Source of the DNA: Chitinophaga silvisoli
GTDB lineage: Bacteria > Bacteroidota > Bacteroidia > Chitinophagales > Chitinophagaceae
Length of the DNA: 64,000 nt
Assembly: GCF_003412465.1 (NCBI RefSeq)
Contig: NZ_QTJV01000015.1
Coordinates: 92,175-156,174, forward strand
Direction: 5' to 3'
Shown: piece after piece, positions 36,301-44,374 of the stretch
How positions within the stretch are numbered: position 1 is the first letter of the stretch
Layout: each line of letters opens with the position of its first letter
Notes under the pieces: generated by a model
Databases searched by the model: none
Seen by the model: only the letters and a program-made list of their open reading frames with translations
Told to the model about the DNA's origin: nothing
Made by a program: the position numbers and the translations under genes

Positions 36301-36494
36301 AGGATAATGGAATTGGCAGAGAAAAGTCAGCTGCATTGAGAACAGGGGATGGGCATCATTCCCGTGGGGTGCAGATTACACAGGACAGGTTAGCGCTGTA
36401 CAATAAACGATACAACCTGGATATGACTTTTAATATAGAAGATTTGCCAACAGGGACGAGGGTGAATGTATGGTTCCCGCTGGATGAAGAATAA
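33399..36494 (+). CDS. hybrid-type sensor kinase: periplasmic propeller plus LytS-like histidine kinase
   Basis: 1031 residues. A signal peptide (about 1-25) is followed by two-component regulator propeller repeats, for example 'DHKGFIWIASTALQRYDG' and 'DRDGRLWIGSDRGLNILNP', up to about 690, a Y_Y_Y domain (about 700-775), one membrane helix (about 787-806), a coiled coil, and a LytS/YehU-type kinase: 'RAQMNPHFIFNALNSIQ' with the phosphorylated His841, then the ATP-binding region with 'VENAIWHGL' and 'DNGIGREKS'. Such kinases pair with LytTR response regulators; none is encoded next to it. It lies 29 bp past a dicarboxylate symporter gene, so its ligand might be linked to that transport. Confidence 0.92.
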   Translation: MNVKLRLVAFIYWLLAIYSFSVHAQESALSYSFRHLDLSDGLASNHVSAILQDHKGFIWIASTALQRYDGSNLITIASFDKVPGSIYYDDICLCEDKKGRIWMGAPDNIRYYDPGTSKVKVLKMDMLPVGTGNVYCSHIIQDHAGIIWVTTQEGLYRYDEEAATFVIPKEIPAPQRAEMYSAIIEDRAGNLWISGKQGIYMLSADRRHLYSKDNNPLHIPLLNTETSVKQFFIDSRERLWASGRLGDTLYCYIPAQKQLKAWPFRINKPPEGNMVTDITEDKDKQIWVATEMGGIYRYDEQAGDFHINIRANNDDDKRFHYDFEVNCFLNDRDGRLWIGSDRGLNILNPPDQAFRIMDQRDPNAKLPQAEVTGLFQDDRGNIYAGYWGKGFSWLSPSLQLKRQFLQEVPEERGLVWSFAQMPDGKVLVGQENGWLSVFDPKQGKFVAHKHKELFGDQTLMTMQPDDDSTVWIGLYKNGLVRWNPVTDSFTICQNLLNKIRHPITVMDIAGQGDSILWLATSDAGLIRYNHITQKIVSRELFPYGQLSVSNITCLNLLDDSTLVAGTEHGLWVYDIRQHTANPLLINGTLFDEWVLSLLPSGNKGLWFTTPYGFYRFNRRNFGLETFVQTGQIIDNNRKVRRRIVRLADGRLMIGASDHFVVLDTAALKVAPSPPNVTIINFRAMDSSMQLNTLYDKNAPLALNHRQNFINIEFKSLQYHHEAIRYFYQLDGVDEDWVQANGVLVARYTNLPPGNYIFRVRSMNTAGTFSSGVTTLYFNILPAFWQTTWFRLLCLLLIIACVYTYFRIRIYLIKREARRRTNIEQQIAQLEMKALRAQMNPHFIFNALNSIQTFMMKNETEQALSYLSRFARLIRNVLDNSQQNSITISQEIRMLENYIELEKLRFEDQFDCDIRVDEALDPDFTDIPTMILQPFVENAIWHGLLHKKERGMLRIIFTKEIDRVLCTIEDNGIGREKSAALRTGDGHHSRGVQITQDRLALYNKRYNLDMTFNIEDLPTGTRVNVWFPLDEE

Positions 36495-36520
36495 AAAAGC
36501 TTCAGTGCTGCCTAAATAAA

Positions 36521-36558
36521 AAAAGCGCCCGTATCAGGAGTATGATACGGGCGCTTTT
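36521..36558. terminator. bidirectional terminator
   Basis: A 16-bp perfect stem (36521-36536 with 36543-36558) flanked by A and T tracts between the convergent sensor kinase and TPM genes. Confidence 0.92.
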
Positions 36559-36566
36559 CAATTATT

Positions 36567-37331
36567 TTACCAGTTACCACTGGCACCGCCTCCGCTACCG
36601 GAGCCACCTCCGAAGCCGCCAAAGCCGCCTCCTCCTCCGCGATCACTATCCCCAAAGCCACCAATAATAGGGCCGATCCATCCACGACGGCTGATAACGT
36701 TACCACCACCGCCACCACGGTTGCGCAGGATCGAGATAATCACAATAATAATAAAGAGCAGTATAAACAGGCCGGGTCCGTTGCTGGATTCCTTCCGCCT
36801 GTTAGGTGTTCCTTTATATTCTCCTTTCGACGCATCGATAATTTTGTCTACCGCTTCATTAAAGCCCTGATAATAGTCGCCGTTTCTGAAGTTAGGTTTA
36901 ATGTTTTCATCGATTATACGGTTGGCGATAGCATCGGGTACCGCGCCTTCCATACCTGTGCCGACTTCTATACGGATCTTTCTGTCGTCTATAGCAGCCA
37001 GGATCAGGATCCCATTGTTCTTGTCTTTGGTACCGATTCCCCAGTCGCGCAGTATGGCGAGGCCAACTTCGGCGATGTCCCTTCCATTGGTAGAAGGGAT
37101 GGTTACGATCGCAATCTGGGTAGAAGTGGTATCGTTAAACTCCAACAATTTGTTTTCCAGGCTGGCCACCTGATCGCCCTGCAGAACACCTGCCAGGTCG
37201 TTTACCAGCCGGGGTGGACTGGGGCGGGCAGGAATCTTTAGTTCCTGTGCCTGTACCATTCCTATGGCTAAGAAAAGACCTAAGAGCAGGCAGTATACTT
37301 GCCTCATCTTAATTATTTTTATTGTCCTCAT
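36567..37331 (-). CDS. TPM domain protein with Gly-rich tail
   Basis: 254 residues. Signal peptide (about 1-28, ending 'GMVQAQ'), TPM domain (about 40-165) with 'LVNDLAGVLQGDQVASLE' and 'GILILAAIDDRKIRIEVGTG', one membrane helix (about 190-205, 'LFILLFIIIVIISIL'), then a Gly/Ser-rich tail. TPM domains occur in photosystem-repair and membrane-associated proteins; the bacterial role is unclear. ATG overlaps the upstream gene by 4 bp (an inner ATG at 37307 is possible). Third gene of a lemA-TPM-TPM operon. Confidence 0.88.
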   Translation of the reverse strand: MRTIKIIKMRQVYCLLLGLFLAIGMVQAQELKIPARPSPPRLVNDLAGVLQGDQVASLENKLLEFNDTTSTQIAIVTIPSTNGRDIAEVGLAILRDWGIGTKDKNNGILILAAIDDRKIRIEVGTGMEGAVPDAIANRIIDENIKPNFRNGDYYQGFNEAVDKIIDASKGEYKGTPNRRKESSNGPGLFILLFIIIVIISILRNRGGGGGNVISRRGWIGPIIGGFGDSDRGGGGGFGGFGGGSGSGGGASGNW

Positions 37332-37777
37332 CTCCCTACTACAATGTCGTCCGGTAATTCGTTAATGTCGTCTCCTTCATGTGGAAAGTGAACACAGAGT
37401 GCTTCGCCTATCTCGGTGATGCAGGCTTCAATACCTTTTACCACCTGGCCATTGGCAAAATGTGCCAGCATGTTTTTGGTTCTTTCTTTCCAGAAATCTT
37501 TGCCCACTTTTTCATGAATGCCCTTATCCCCGGCAATTGCATATTGTTTGTCTTTCAGTGCAAAGTAAAGTAGTACCCCATTCCGGAACCTTGTCTTTTC
37601 CAGGCTCAGTTGAACGAAGATCTGCTGGGCCCTGTCCATGGGATCTACAAATTTGCAATGGCTTTCTACATATACCCGGATCTCTCCGCTGGTCATTCTT
37701 TCCGCACTGCGGATAGCCTGTACCAGTTGCTGTTTCTCTGCTTCGGTGAGCAGTTCTTTTTTAGGGAATAAACGCAT
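37328..37777 (-). CDS. TPM domain protein, short form
   Basis: 149 residues from the ATG at 37777 ('MRLFPKKELL'); a longer frame to 37870 would run into the lemA gene. The TPM-like core includes 'TSGEIRVYVESHCK', 'RNGVLLYFALKDKQYAIAGD' and 'GIEACITEIGEAL'. No signal peptide or membrane helix is seen, so it is probably cytoplasmic. It sits 22 bp after lemA and overlaps the next TPM gene by 4 bp. Confidence 0.85.
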   Translation of the reverse strand: MRLFPKKELLTEAEKQQLVQAIRSAERMTSGEIRVYVESHCKFVDPMDRAQQIFVQLSLEKTRFRNGVLLYFALKDKQYAIAGDKGIHEKVGKDFWKERTKNMLAHFANGQVVKGIEACITEIGEALCVHFPHEGDDINELPDDIVVGR

Positions 37778-37799
37778 AGATGAGTGAGCTGTTTTGATA

Positions 37800-38390
37800 T
37801 TAGAACTGCACTTTTGGAGCGTTTTCAGCACCCTTGTCGGCCATATAGTATTCTTTGGCTTTGAAACCACCGAAACCGGCTACGATGTTGTTAGGGAAAG
37901 TGCTGACAGTTGCGTTAAAGCTTTCTACGGCAGTGGTAAAGTCGTTACGTGCTACGGTAATGCGGTTCTCAGTACCTTCCAGTTGTGCCTGCAGGTCACG
38001 GAAGTTCTGATTAGCTTTCAGTTCAGGATAGGCTTCAGATACAGCCAGCAATCTGCCTAGTGCTGTACTCAGCTGACCTTGTGCTGCCTGGTACTGTTGT
38101 ACTTTTTCAGGAGTCAGGTCATCGCCTTTGATCGTGATCTGGGTAGCTTTTGCTCTGGCTTCCATTACCTGGGTCAGGGTTTCTTTCTCAAAATTGGCAG
38201 CACCTTTAACAGTACTTACCAGATTCGGGATCAGATCTGCCCTGCGCTGATACTGTGCTTCCACATTGCTCCACTTGCTTTTTACTGCCTGATCCAGACG
38301 TACAATGCTATTGTATTTGGAAACTCCACAGCCTCCAAAAATGACAACTACGGCAAGAATAATGATAAGTGTGAGCGTACTCTTTTTCAT
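37800..38390 (-). CDS. lemA: LemA family protein
   Basis: 196 residues. An N-terminal hydrophobic segment ends 'VIFGGCGVSKYNS', which could act as a lipobox (Cys near 22) or as a membrane anchor with the tail outside. The LemA core follows: 'VKSKWSNVEAQYQRRADLIP' and a long helical bundle with 'LKANQNFRDLQAQLEGTENR'. The family is widespread and its role unsettled. First gene of the LemA-TPM-TPM cassette, a common arrangement in Bacteroidota. Confidence 0.93.
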   Translation of the reverse strand: MKKSTLTLIIILAVVVIFGGCGVSKYNSIVRLDQAVKSKWSNVEAQYQRRADLIPNLVSTVKGAANFEKETLTQVMEARAKATQITIKGDDLTPEKVQQYQAAQGQLSTALGRLLAVSEAYPELKANQNFRDLQAQLEGTENRITVARNDFTTAVESFNATVSTFPNNIVAGFGGFKAKEYYMADKGAENAPKVQF

Positions 38391-38757
38391 TTGTGCTTAG
38401 ATTTATTTACAATTATAACAATGTTAATGCCTGTTTGTATTGCCCTGATTTTCTGTAAATTAGTATAGTGAGTAATGACAGGCTTATCCAAACCTACAAG
38501 AAATTACGCAAAGTACAAGGAGTTATTATGCTAAAGCCTGCTAACCAACTTACTGAACAATAACCGCAGGAACGATAAAAGGATTATATTTTACTTTCAC
38601 AAGAAAGAAATCAGCATTGGTGAAAAAGTCAGTCAGCAAATGTAGGTTTCTCTATAATTTTGGTGGTGTTTTCTTATTGTAAATATATCGTTAGGAATAC
38701 TTTTCATTCGTTTTGTACACCTCTATTTTTCATTAAATTGTATTTAAGTCTGCTTCA
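38391..38757. other. divergent intergenic region
   Basis: 367 AT-rich bases between lemA (leftward) and the receiver gene (rightward). A possible rightward promoter is TTTTG at 38711-38715 with TAAATTG at 38734-38740. No open frame, RNA gene or repeat is supported. Confidence 0.5.
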
Positions 38758-39222
38758 ATGAGTGCACAACACATCCATATTCTGTATATCGATGATGAGA
38801 TTCATAACTTAAATGCGTTCAAAGCATCTTTCCGTAGACTATACACGGTATTTACGGCAAGTTCGGCTGAGGAAGCAGAGAAAGTGTTGGAAAAGGAAGA
38901 AATTCATATCATCATTTCAGATCAGCGGATGCCCAAGATGACCGGGATTGAGTTTTTTGAATCCATCCTGGATAAATATCCTGAGCCCATCCGAATCCTG
39001 CTGACAGGTTATGCCGACATCAATGCGGTCATTGATGCCATCAACAAAGGTCAGGTGTACAAGTATTTTTCCAAGCCATGGAATGACGAGGACCTGCGTC
39101 ACAACATAGAAAAGGCATTTGAAGTATATGCCCTGCGCAAAGAAAATAAGGAATTGACAGCAAAATTGCTGGATGTAAATGAGAAGCTGGAGTTCCTGCT
39201 CCGTCAGAAACTCATTTCTTAA
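38758..39222 (+). CDS. single-domain response regulator (receiver)
   Basis: 154 residues. A full receiver domain (about 5-122) shows the acidic pair 'DDE' (12-14), the phosphorylated Asp55 in 'ISDQRMPKMTG', the Thr in 'LLTGYAD' and the Lys in 'YFSKPW'. It is closest to the receivers of RpfG/HD-GYP-type regulators, but the chain ends in a short helix with no output domain. It likely acts by protein contact. No kinase gene is adjacent. Its last 11 bp overlap the 3' end of the convergent fecR-like gene. Confidence 0.9.
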   Translation: MSAQHIHILYIDDEIHNLNAFKASFRRLYTVFTASSAEEAEKVLEKEEIHIIISDQRMPKMTGIEFFESILDKYPEPIRILLTGYADINAVIDAINKGQVYKYFSKPWNDEDLRHNIEKAFEVYALRKENKELTAKLLDVNEKLEFLLRQKLIS

Positions 39223-40405
39223 CCATGAAGTGAACAGTATTGTCGTATATCTGATAGTCCAACTTTAATTGCTTACAGATCTCGTCGAGAAAATCTTCAA
39301 CCTTTTTATCTTTTTCAAGGCTGCCCGAGAAGTGTGTGTTCTGAAATGAAGGTGCTGCCGAAAAGTCCAGCTTGAGTCCAAACCAGCGTTGCAATACAGG
39401 TCTCAGCTCTTCCATCGGCCTGTTGCGGAAGCGATATACGCCTTCCCGCCAACCCAGGGTAACCGTTTCGTCGAACCTTTTTACCTTGAACCGCTCACCG
39501 GGATGATATATTGCCTCAAACCCGGGCTTGAGTGTTACATCAAGACTATCTCCTACATCTGTCACCACAATACCTTGCACCAGGGAGGTTGTAACTGTAT
39601 TGTTATCATAAGAATTGACGTTGAAAGCCGTACCTAAGGCTATCACGGAGGTGGTTCCTGTGTGTACAATAAACGGCCTTTCAGGGTTGTGCGCTACCGT
39701 AAAGTAAGCTTCCCCTTCCAGGTATACTTCTCTTGTCTTGCCGGGGAAGATAAATGGGAAACGCAGCGTGGAGCTGGCATTGAGATGTACTTCCGTACCA
39801 TCTGCCAGTTCAATATGATAATCCTGCTTGGGGGGCACGGTCAGCGTATTCCACTCCAGGGATTTGCTCTGGTAGATGGTATCCGGACGGATATTTTTGA
39901 TGGCAATAGCCCCGGAATCGCCTACTACTTTAATAGCGGAATCGGTAGTTATCACCTCATCATCGTTGGTGGCTACCGACGTTGGTGCAGGCGCAGAGAA
40001 TATAGGTCTGCCTGCCATTTGTGGTAAAACAATGCGGTAATGGTTGGCTGTTTGATGAGGTGCCTGCTTTTTGGCAGGTACTAAATAATATGCCGCTGCG
40101 GTAGCGCCTATAGCAAGGATAATAGCTGCCGCTACCCGCACTTTCTTCAGGTATTTCAATACCCTGAGATATACAGGCGTTGGTTCCAGTATAGCTTTGA
40201 CTTTCAGCCAGTCAGCTTCTACCTGGAGGTCTTCCAGGAAAGCATTATTGGTGTACAATATGGCTTCTTCATATTCCTGCCAGCAGCGGCGCACATTTTC
40301 ATTGTGATGCATTTCCTTTTGCAGCAGCTTGTCTTCCACTTCAGTTAAATCGCCAAGTTGCTTACGCAGTAGTAAACTGTAAATGTACTCTTGGTCGTAT
40401 TTCAT
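39212..40405 (-). CDS. FecR family anti-sigma factor
   Basis: 397 residues. A cytoplasmic N-terminal part (1-85), one membrane helix ('VAAAIILAIGATAAAYYLV', about 90-108), a FecR domain ('LADGTEVHLNASSTLRFPF', 'VYLEGEAYFTVAHNPERPF') and a C-terminal DUF4974 region. Such proteins hold an ECF sigma factor and respond to a TonB-dependent receptor. A roughly 60-residue acidic insert lies between the helix and the FecR domain. The partner sigma gene is upstream (40487-40864) but truncated, and no receptor gene follows, so the system may be incomplete or act elsewhere. Confidence 0.92.
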   Translation of the reverse strand: MKYDQEYIYSLLLRKQLGDLTEVEDKLLQKEMHHNENVRRCWQEYEEAILYTNNAFLEDLQVEADWLKVKAILEPTPVYLRVLKYLKKVRVAAAIILAIGATAAAYYLVPAKKQAPHQTANHYRIVLPQMAGRPIFSAPAPTSVATNDDEVITTDSAIKVVGDSGAIAIKNIRPDTIYQSKSLEWNTLTVPPKQDYHIELADGTEVHLNASSTLRFPFIFPGKTREVYLEGEAYFTVAHNPERPFIVHTGTTSVIALGTAFNVNSYDNNTVTTSLVQGIVVTDVGDSLDVTLKPGFEAIYHPGERFKVKRFDETVTLGWREGVYRFRNRPMEELRPVLQRWFGLKLDFSAAPSFQNTHFSGSLEKDKKVEDFLDEICKQLKLDYQIYDNTVHFMVKK

Positions 40406-40486
40406 TTTTTTATAGAGTGGTTACGAGGGTTTTTAAGATAATAATTACGTTGAGTCTTGGTTTTATATCTTACGTCATGGGCCGGG

Positions 40487-40864
40487 TTATCTCTCAATAG
40501 CCATGATCAGTGGTGTTGTAATTGACGTAGGCACCAGTGCCGGCCCCGTTTCACAGGGTGGGCAGGGCGCTTTGTATTGTTGAGCAGTAGCCACGACTGT
40601 TTCCTGCAACTGACGACATCTGGCATCAACAAGTTGATAGAAAAAGCCACCGGGGGCATGTTCTATCTGCTGATATTGCCGGGTCTTCCATACTTCTATA
40701 AATATCTTTTGTACTTCTTCCCTTGCCTCATCCATACTCCCCAACATTATACTGGCTTTCAGGCAGAGGGGTTTATAATATTTCATAAAGAAGTATTGAT
40801 AGGCCTCCAGGGTATTATCCTTCTTCAATGCGGATAACATAGCGGTATCCTCGCTGGTAATCAT
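40487..40864 (-). CDS. short ECF sigma-70 factor, region 2 only
   Basis: 125 residues. The N-terminal 80 match sigma region 2: 'YQYFFMKYYKPLCLKASIML' and 'REEVQKIFIEVWKTRQYQQI'. Region 4, needed to read the -35-type element, is absent; the chain ends in a Cys/Pro-rich tail, and only 81 bp remain before the fecR start, too little to encode it in another frame. It may be a degenerate gene or a protein that still binds FecR. Confidence 0.65.
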   Translation of the reverse strand: MITSEDTAMLSALKKDNTLEAYQYFFMKYYKPLCLKASIMLGSMDEAREEVQKIFIEVWKTRQYQQIEHAPGGFFYQLVDARCRQLQETVVATAQQYKAPCPPCETGPALVPTSITTPLIMAIER

Positions 40865-41055
40865 ATGAATAAGGTTATTTTGGTTAGTTAGTCTCCCTAA
40901 TATGCGCTAAGTGTCATGTCCCCAATACCATTTAAATTTCGATAGAAAGAAGGAGAATTGTGTTAATGCCATGTTAATGAATTCCGATTTTTCTAAACCC
41001 CTATTTATAGACTTTCCCTTAAATTGCAGCTTTCTAAAGAAAAACTTAGTGGAAT

Positions 41056-42429
41056 ATGCAAGTTTGGAAAGATTATCAGACAAAGAATAAAGACCGTTTC
41101 CTGGAAGAATTGCTGGCCTTGTTGCGCATTCCTTCCGTAAGCGCAGACTCCCGTTTTAACAAAGATGTAGCGGCCTGCGCCGAAGCGGTGAAACAACGCC
41201 TGGTAGAAGCGGGTGCTGACAATGTAGAAGTATGCCCTACTGCCGGCCACCCTATCGTATATGGAGAAAAAATCATCGATGCGGCCCTTCCCACCGTATT
41301 GGTATATGGTCACTACGACGTGCAGCCTGCTGACCCCCTGGAACTCTGGCATAGCGGTCCCTTCGAACCAGTAATCAAAGATGAAAAGATCTATGCACGC
41401 GGTTCTGCGGACGATAAAGGCCAGTTCTACATGCACGTGAAGGCATTCGAAACCATGATGAATACCAACTCTGTTCCCTGCAATATCAAATTCATGATTG
41501 AAGGGGAGGAAGAAGTAGGTTCTGCCAACCTGGGGATCTTTATCAAGGAAAATAAGGAAAGACTGAAAGCAGACGTGGTACTCATCTCTGATACCTCCAT
41601 GCTGAGCCTGGAAAATCCCAGCCTGGATACCGGTCTTCGCGGCCTGTCTTATATGGAAGTAGAGGTGACCGGCCCTAACCGCGACCTGCACAGCGGCGTA
41701 TACGGTGGTGCTGTAGCAAACCCTGCTACCATCCTTTGCCAGATGATCGCTTCCCTGCATGACGAAAATAACCACATTACCATCCCTGGTTTCTACGACA
41801 ACGTACAGGAACTGAGCAAAGAAGACAGGGCTGCCCTGAACGCAGCACCGTTCGACGAAGCTGAGTATAAGAAAGACCTGGGCGTAGAAGAACTGTGGGG
41901 AGAAAAAGGATATACTTCTATCGAGCGTACCGGTATCCGTCCTACCCTGGAGGTAAACGGTATCTGGGGTGGCTATATCGGGGAAGGTTCCAAAACCGTA
42001 CTGCCTTCTAAAGCACATGCCAAGATCTCTATGCGCCTGGTTCCTAACCAGGACTGGATCCAGATCTCTGACCTGTTCAAGGCACACTTCGAAAAGATTG
42101 CCCCTAAGTCTGTAAAAGTAAAGGTAACCGCTCACCATGGTGGCAGCCCTTATGTAACGCCGACTGATCATGTGGCATTCAAGGCTGCCAGCGAAGCTAT
42201 CAAGACAACTTTTGGTAAATCTCCAATACCAGTGCGCGGTGGTGGTAGTATTCCTATCGTAGCACTGTTTGAAAAAGAACTGGGACTGAAGACCATCCTC
42301 ATGGGCTTTGGATTAGATAGCGACAACCTGCACTCTCCAAATGAGAAGTATGGTCTGGCTAACTATTATAAAGGAATTGAAACCATTCCTTATTTCCACA
42401 AGTTCTTTGCGGAAATGAATAAGAAATAA
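41056..42429 (+). CDS. M20 family metallo-dipeptidase
   Basis: 457 residues, the length of CNDP-like dipeptidases. 'VLVYGHYDVQPADPLELW' gives the first zinc His and Asp, 'YARGSADDKGQFYMH' the bridging Asp, 'EGEEEVGSANLG' the catalytic Glu pair, and a C-terminal 'SIPIVALFEKELG' completes the site; a dimerisation insert lies between. It should cleave dipeptides in the cytosol. The S4-domain gene follows after 2 bp, so the two are cotranscribed. Confidence 0.94.
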   Translation: MQVWKDYQTKNKDRFLEELLALLRIPSVSADSRFNKDVAACAEAVKQRLVEAGADNVEVCPTAGHPIVYGEKIIDAALPTVLVYGHYDVQPADPLELWHSGPFEPVIKDEKIYARGSADDKGQFYMHVKAFETMMNTNSVPCNIKFMIEGEEEVGSANLGIFIKENKERLKADVVLISDTSMLSLENPSLDTGLRGLSYMEVEVTGPNRDLHSGVYGGAVANPATILCQMIASLHDENNHITIPGFYDNVQELSKEDRAALNAAPFDEAEYKKDLGVEELWGEKGYTSIERTGIRPTLEVNGIWGGYIGEGSKTVLPSKAHAKISMRLVPNQDWIQISDLFKAHFEKIAPKSVKVKVTAHHGGSPYVTPTDHVAFKAASEAIKTTFGKSPIPVRGGGSIPIVALFEKELGLKTILMGFGLDSDNLHSPNEKYGLANYYKGIETIPYFHKFFAEMNKK

Positions 42430-42431
42430 TT

Positions 42432-42830
42432 ATGCAGAACACAGAGAAACTGCGCCTGGATAAGTATCTCTGGGCGATCAGGATATTCAAGACGCGCTCC
42501 CAGGCCGCCACGGCCTGCGATGGCGGGAGGGTGAAGATGAATGGCAACAACGTGAAGGCTGCCAGGGCAGTCGGGATTGGTGATAAATATGAAATCAGGG
42601 CTGAATCCAGGAAATGGGTGATTGAAGTAGTCAGTTTGCTGGCAAACAGGGTGCAATACTCCGAAGCGATCAAACACTATGTGGATCTGACCCCTGAAGA
42701 GGATCAGCAAATGAACCAGCGGATTGCCGCCAGCTTCCATACCGGTAAGCGTCCGAGCAAGATCGGAAGGCCGACCAAAAAGGAGCGAAGGGATCTGGAC
42801 GGATTTATGACAACCGATGACGAAGAATAA
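42432..42830 (+). CDS. S4-domain RNA-binding protein, Hsp15-like
   Basis: 132 residues. The S4 fold covers about 5-70 ('LRLDKYLWAIRIFKTRSQAA', 'GGRVKMNGNNVKAARAVGIG'), followed by a basic tail ('KRPSKIGRPTKKERRDLDGF'). Hsp15 family members bind free 50S subunits carrying nascent chains and help recycle stalled ribosomes. Translated directly after the dipeptidase gene and ended by a strong terminator. Confidence 0.9.
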   Translation: MQNTEKLRLDKYLWAIRIFKTRSQAATACDGGRVKMNGNNVKAARAVGIGDKYEIRAESRKWVIEVVSLLANRVQYSEAIKHYVDLTPEEDQQMNQRIAASFHTGKRPSKIGRPTKKERRDLDGFMTTDDEE

Positions 42831-42833
42831 AAA

Positions 42834-42868
42834 AGAGGCCCGGGCTGAAAGCCCGGGCCTCTTTTTTT
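42834..42868 (+). terminator. intrinsic terminator
   Basis: A 13-bp perfect stem (42834-42846 with 42850-42862), a GAA loop and seven T, just past the S4-protein stop. Confidence 0.93.
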
Positions 42869-42927
42869 CGCAAAAACTTTCAATTTTGCTGCGTAAATTC
42901 GCATCCTCATTAATTAGATCTCAATAA

Positions 42928-44148
42928 ATGCCTAAGCAAAGCGACGTACTCTCCACCGACTTCCTTGTGAAAGTAGCGGAAGAATTTGGAACTCCGGTAT
43001 ATATATACCATGCAGAAAAGATTGCCATCCAGTACGAAAAGTTAAAGGACGCCTTCCAAAAGACGGACGCACGCTTTTTCTACGCCTGTAAGGCGCTCAC
43101 CAATATCAACATCCTGAAGTACATCAACTCCCTGGGTTGCGGTCTGGATACCGTGTCTATCAACGAAGTCCAACTCGGCCTTAAGGCAGGATTTGATCCA
43201 AAGAACATCATCTTTACCCCTAACTGCGTAGACCTCGACGAAATCGTGGCTGCAAAAGACCTGGGCGTAAATATCAATATCGACAACATCTCCATCCTGG
43301 AGCAATTCGGTAACCGCTTCGGTGACTCTTACCCTATCTGCATCCGCCTGAACCCACACATTATGGCAGGCGGTAACTACAAGATCTCCACAGGTCACGT
43401 AGACAGCAAATTCGGTATCTCCATCCACCAGATCCGCCACATTGAGCGCATCGTAAAGAGCACCAAACTGAAAGTAACCGGCCTGCACATGCACACCGGC
43501 TCCGAAATCAAGGATGTAGACGTTTTCCTCCGTGGGGTAGATATCATGTTTGAACTGGCCGTGAACTTCCCGGACCTGGAATTCATCGACCTCGGTAGCG
43601 GCTTCAAAGTAGCTTACCAACAGGGCGACCCTGAAACCGACATCCAGCTGCTGGGTAAAAAGCTCTCCGACGCTTTCAACAAATTCAGCAAAACATACAA
43701 CCGCCCCCTCCAGGTATGGTTCGAACCAGGTAAATTCCTGGTAAGCCAGAGCGGTTACTTCGTAGTAAAGGCAAACGTGATCAAACAAACCACCGCTACC
43801 GTATTTGTAGGTGTCAACTCAGGTTTCAACCACCTGATCCGCCCTATGTTCTACGATGCCTTCCACCTGATCAAAAACATCTCTAATCCAAAAGGAACCG
43901 AACGGATCTATACCGTAGTAGGTAACATCTGCGAAACTGATACTTTCGGCTGGGATCGTAAACTAAATGAAGTGAAAGAAGGCGATCTCCTGGTATTCTA
44001 CAACGCCGGTGCATACGGTTTTGAAATGGCATCCAACTTCAACTCCCGTTTCAAACCTGCCGAAGTACTGGTAAAAGACGGTAAAGCCCAGCTGATCCGT
44101 AGAAGAGATACATTCGAAGACCTGCTAAAAAATCAGATCGAATTATAA
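42928..44148 (+). CDS. lysA: diaminopimelate decarboxylase
   Basis: 406 residues. The PLP lysine is Lys55 in 'FYACKALTN'; 'LHMHTGSEI' and 'FIDLGSGFKV' bind the phosphate, 'WFEPGKFLV' and 'VGNICETDTFGW' complete the fold-III active site at the dimer face. It makes L-lysine from meso-diaminopimelate, the last step of the pathway. Monocistronic, with terminators on both sides. Confidence 0.95.
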   Translation: MPKQSDVLSTDFLVKVAEEFGTPVYIYHAEKIAIQYEKLKDAFQKTDARFFYACKALTNINILKYINSLGCGLDTVSINEVQLGLKAGFDPKNIIFTPNCVDLDEIVAAKDLGVNINIDNISILEQFGNRFGDSYPICIRLNPHIMAGGNYKISTGHVDSKFGISIHQIRHIERIVKSTKLKVTGLHMHTGSEIKDVDVFLRGVDIMFELAVNFPDLEFIDLGSGFKVAYQQGDPETDIQLLGKKLSDAFNKFSKTYNRPLQVWFEPGKFLVSQSGYFVVKANVIKQTTATVFVGVNSGFNHLIRPMFYDAFHLIKNISNPKGTERIYTVVGNICETDTFGWDRKLNEVKEGDLLVFYNAGAYGFEMASNFNSRFKPAEVLVKDGKAQLIRRRDTFEDLLKNQIEL

Positions 44149-44178
44149 TTAGAATATTTTACAGATTAGAATATTTTT

Positions 44179-44214
44179 ATAGGTCTGCCGCATTGGCAGG
44201 CCTATAACTTTTTA
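44179..44214 (+). terminator. terminator of lysA
   Basis: An 11-bp stem with one mismatch (44179-44189 with 44195-44205) and a T-rich tail 'aactttttat', 30 bases past the lysA stop. Confidence 0.8.
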
Positions 44215-44374
44215 TGGCGGGATTTGTGGTTTTGCATTAAATTTGCACTTAACTATCAACCACAATCTCTCTGCTTAATCCTGCACGCTGTAATTCACTA
44301 ATTGTAACATTCACAATTTTTTATTTGCCCAATCGTCAATTAACTAGATGAGTCATTTTTACATATTTTAGATT

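Noticed and set aside
41005..42171. 388-codon open frame opposite the M20 dipeptidase
   Set aside because: A shadow of a clearly conserved enzyme gene; its translation has no recognisable family.
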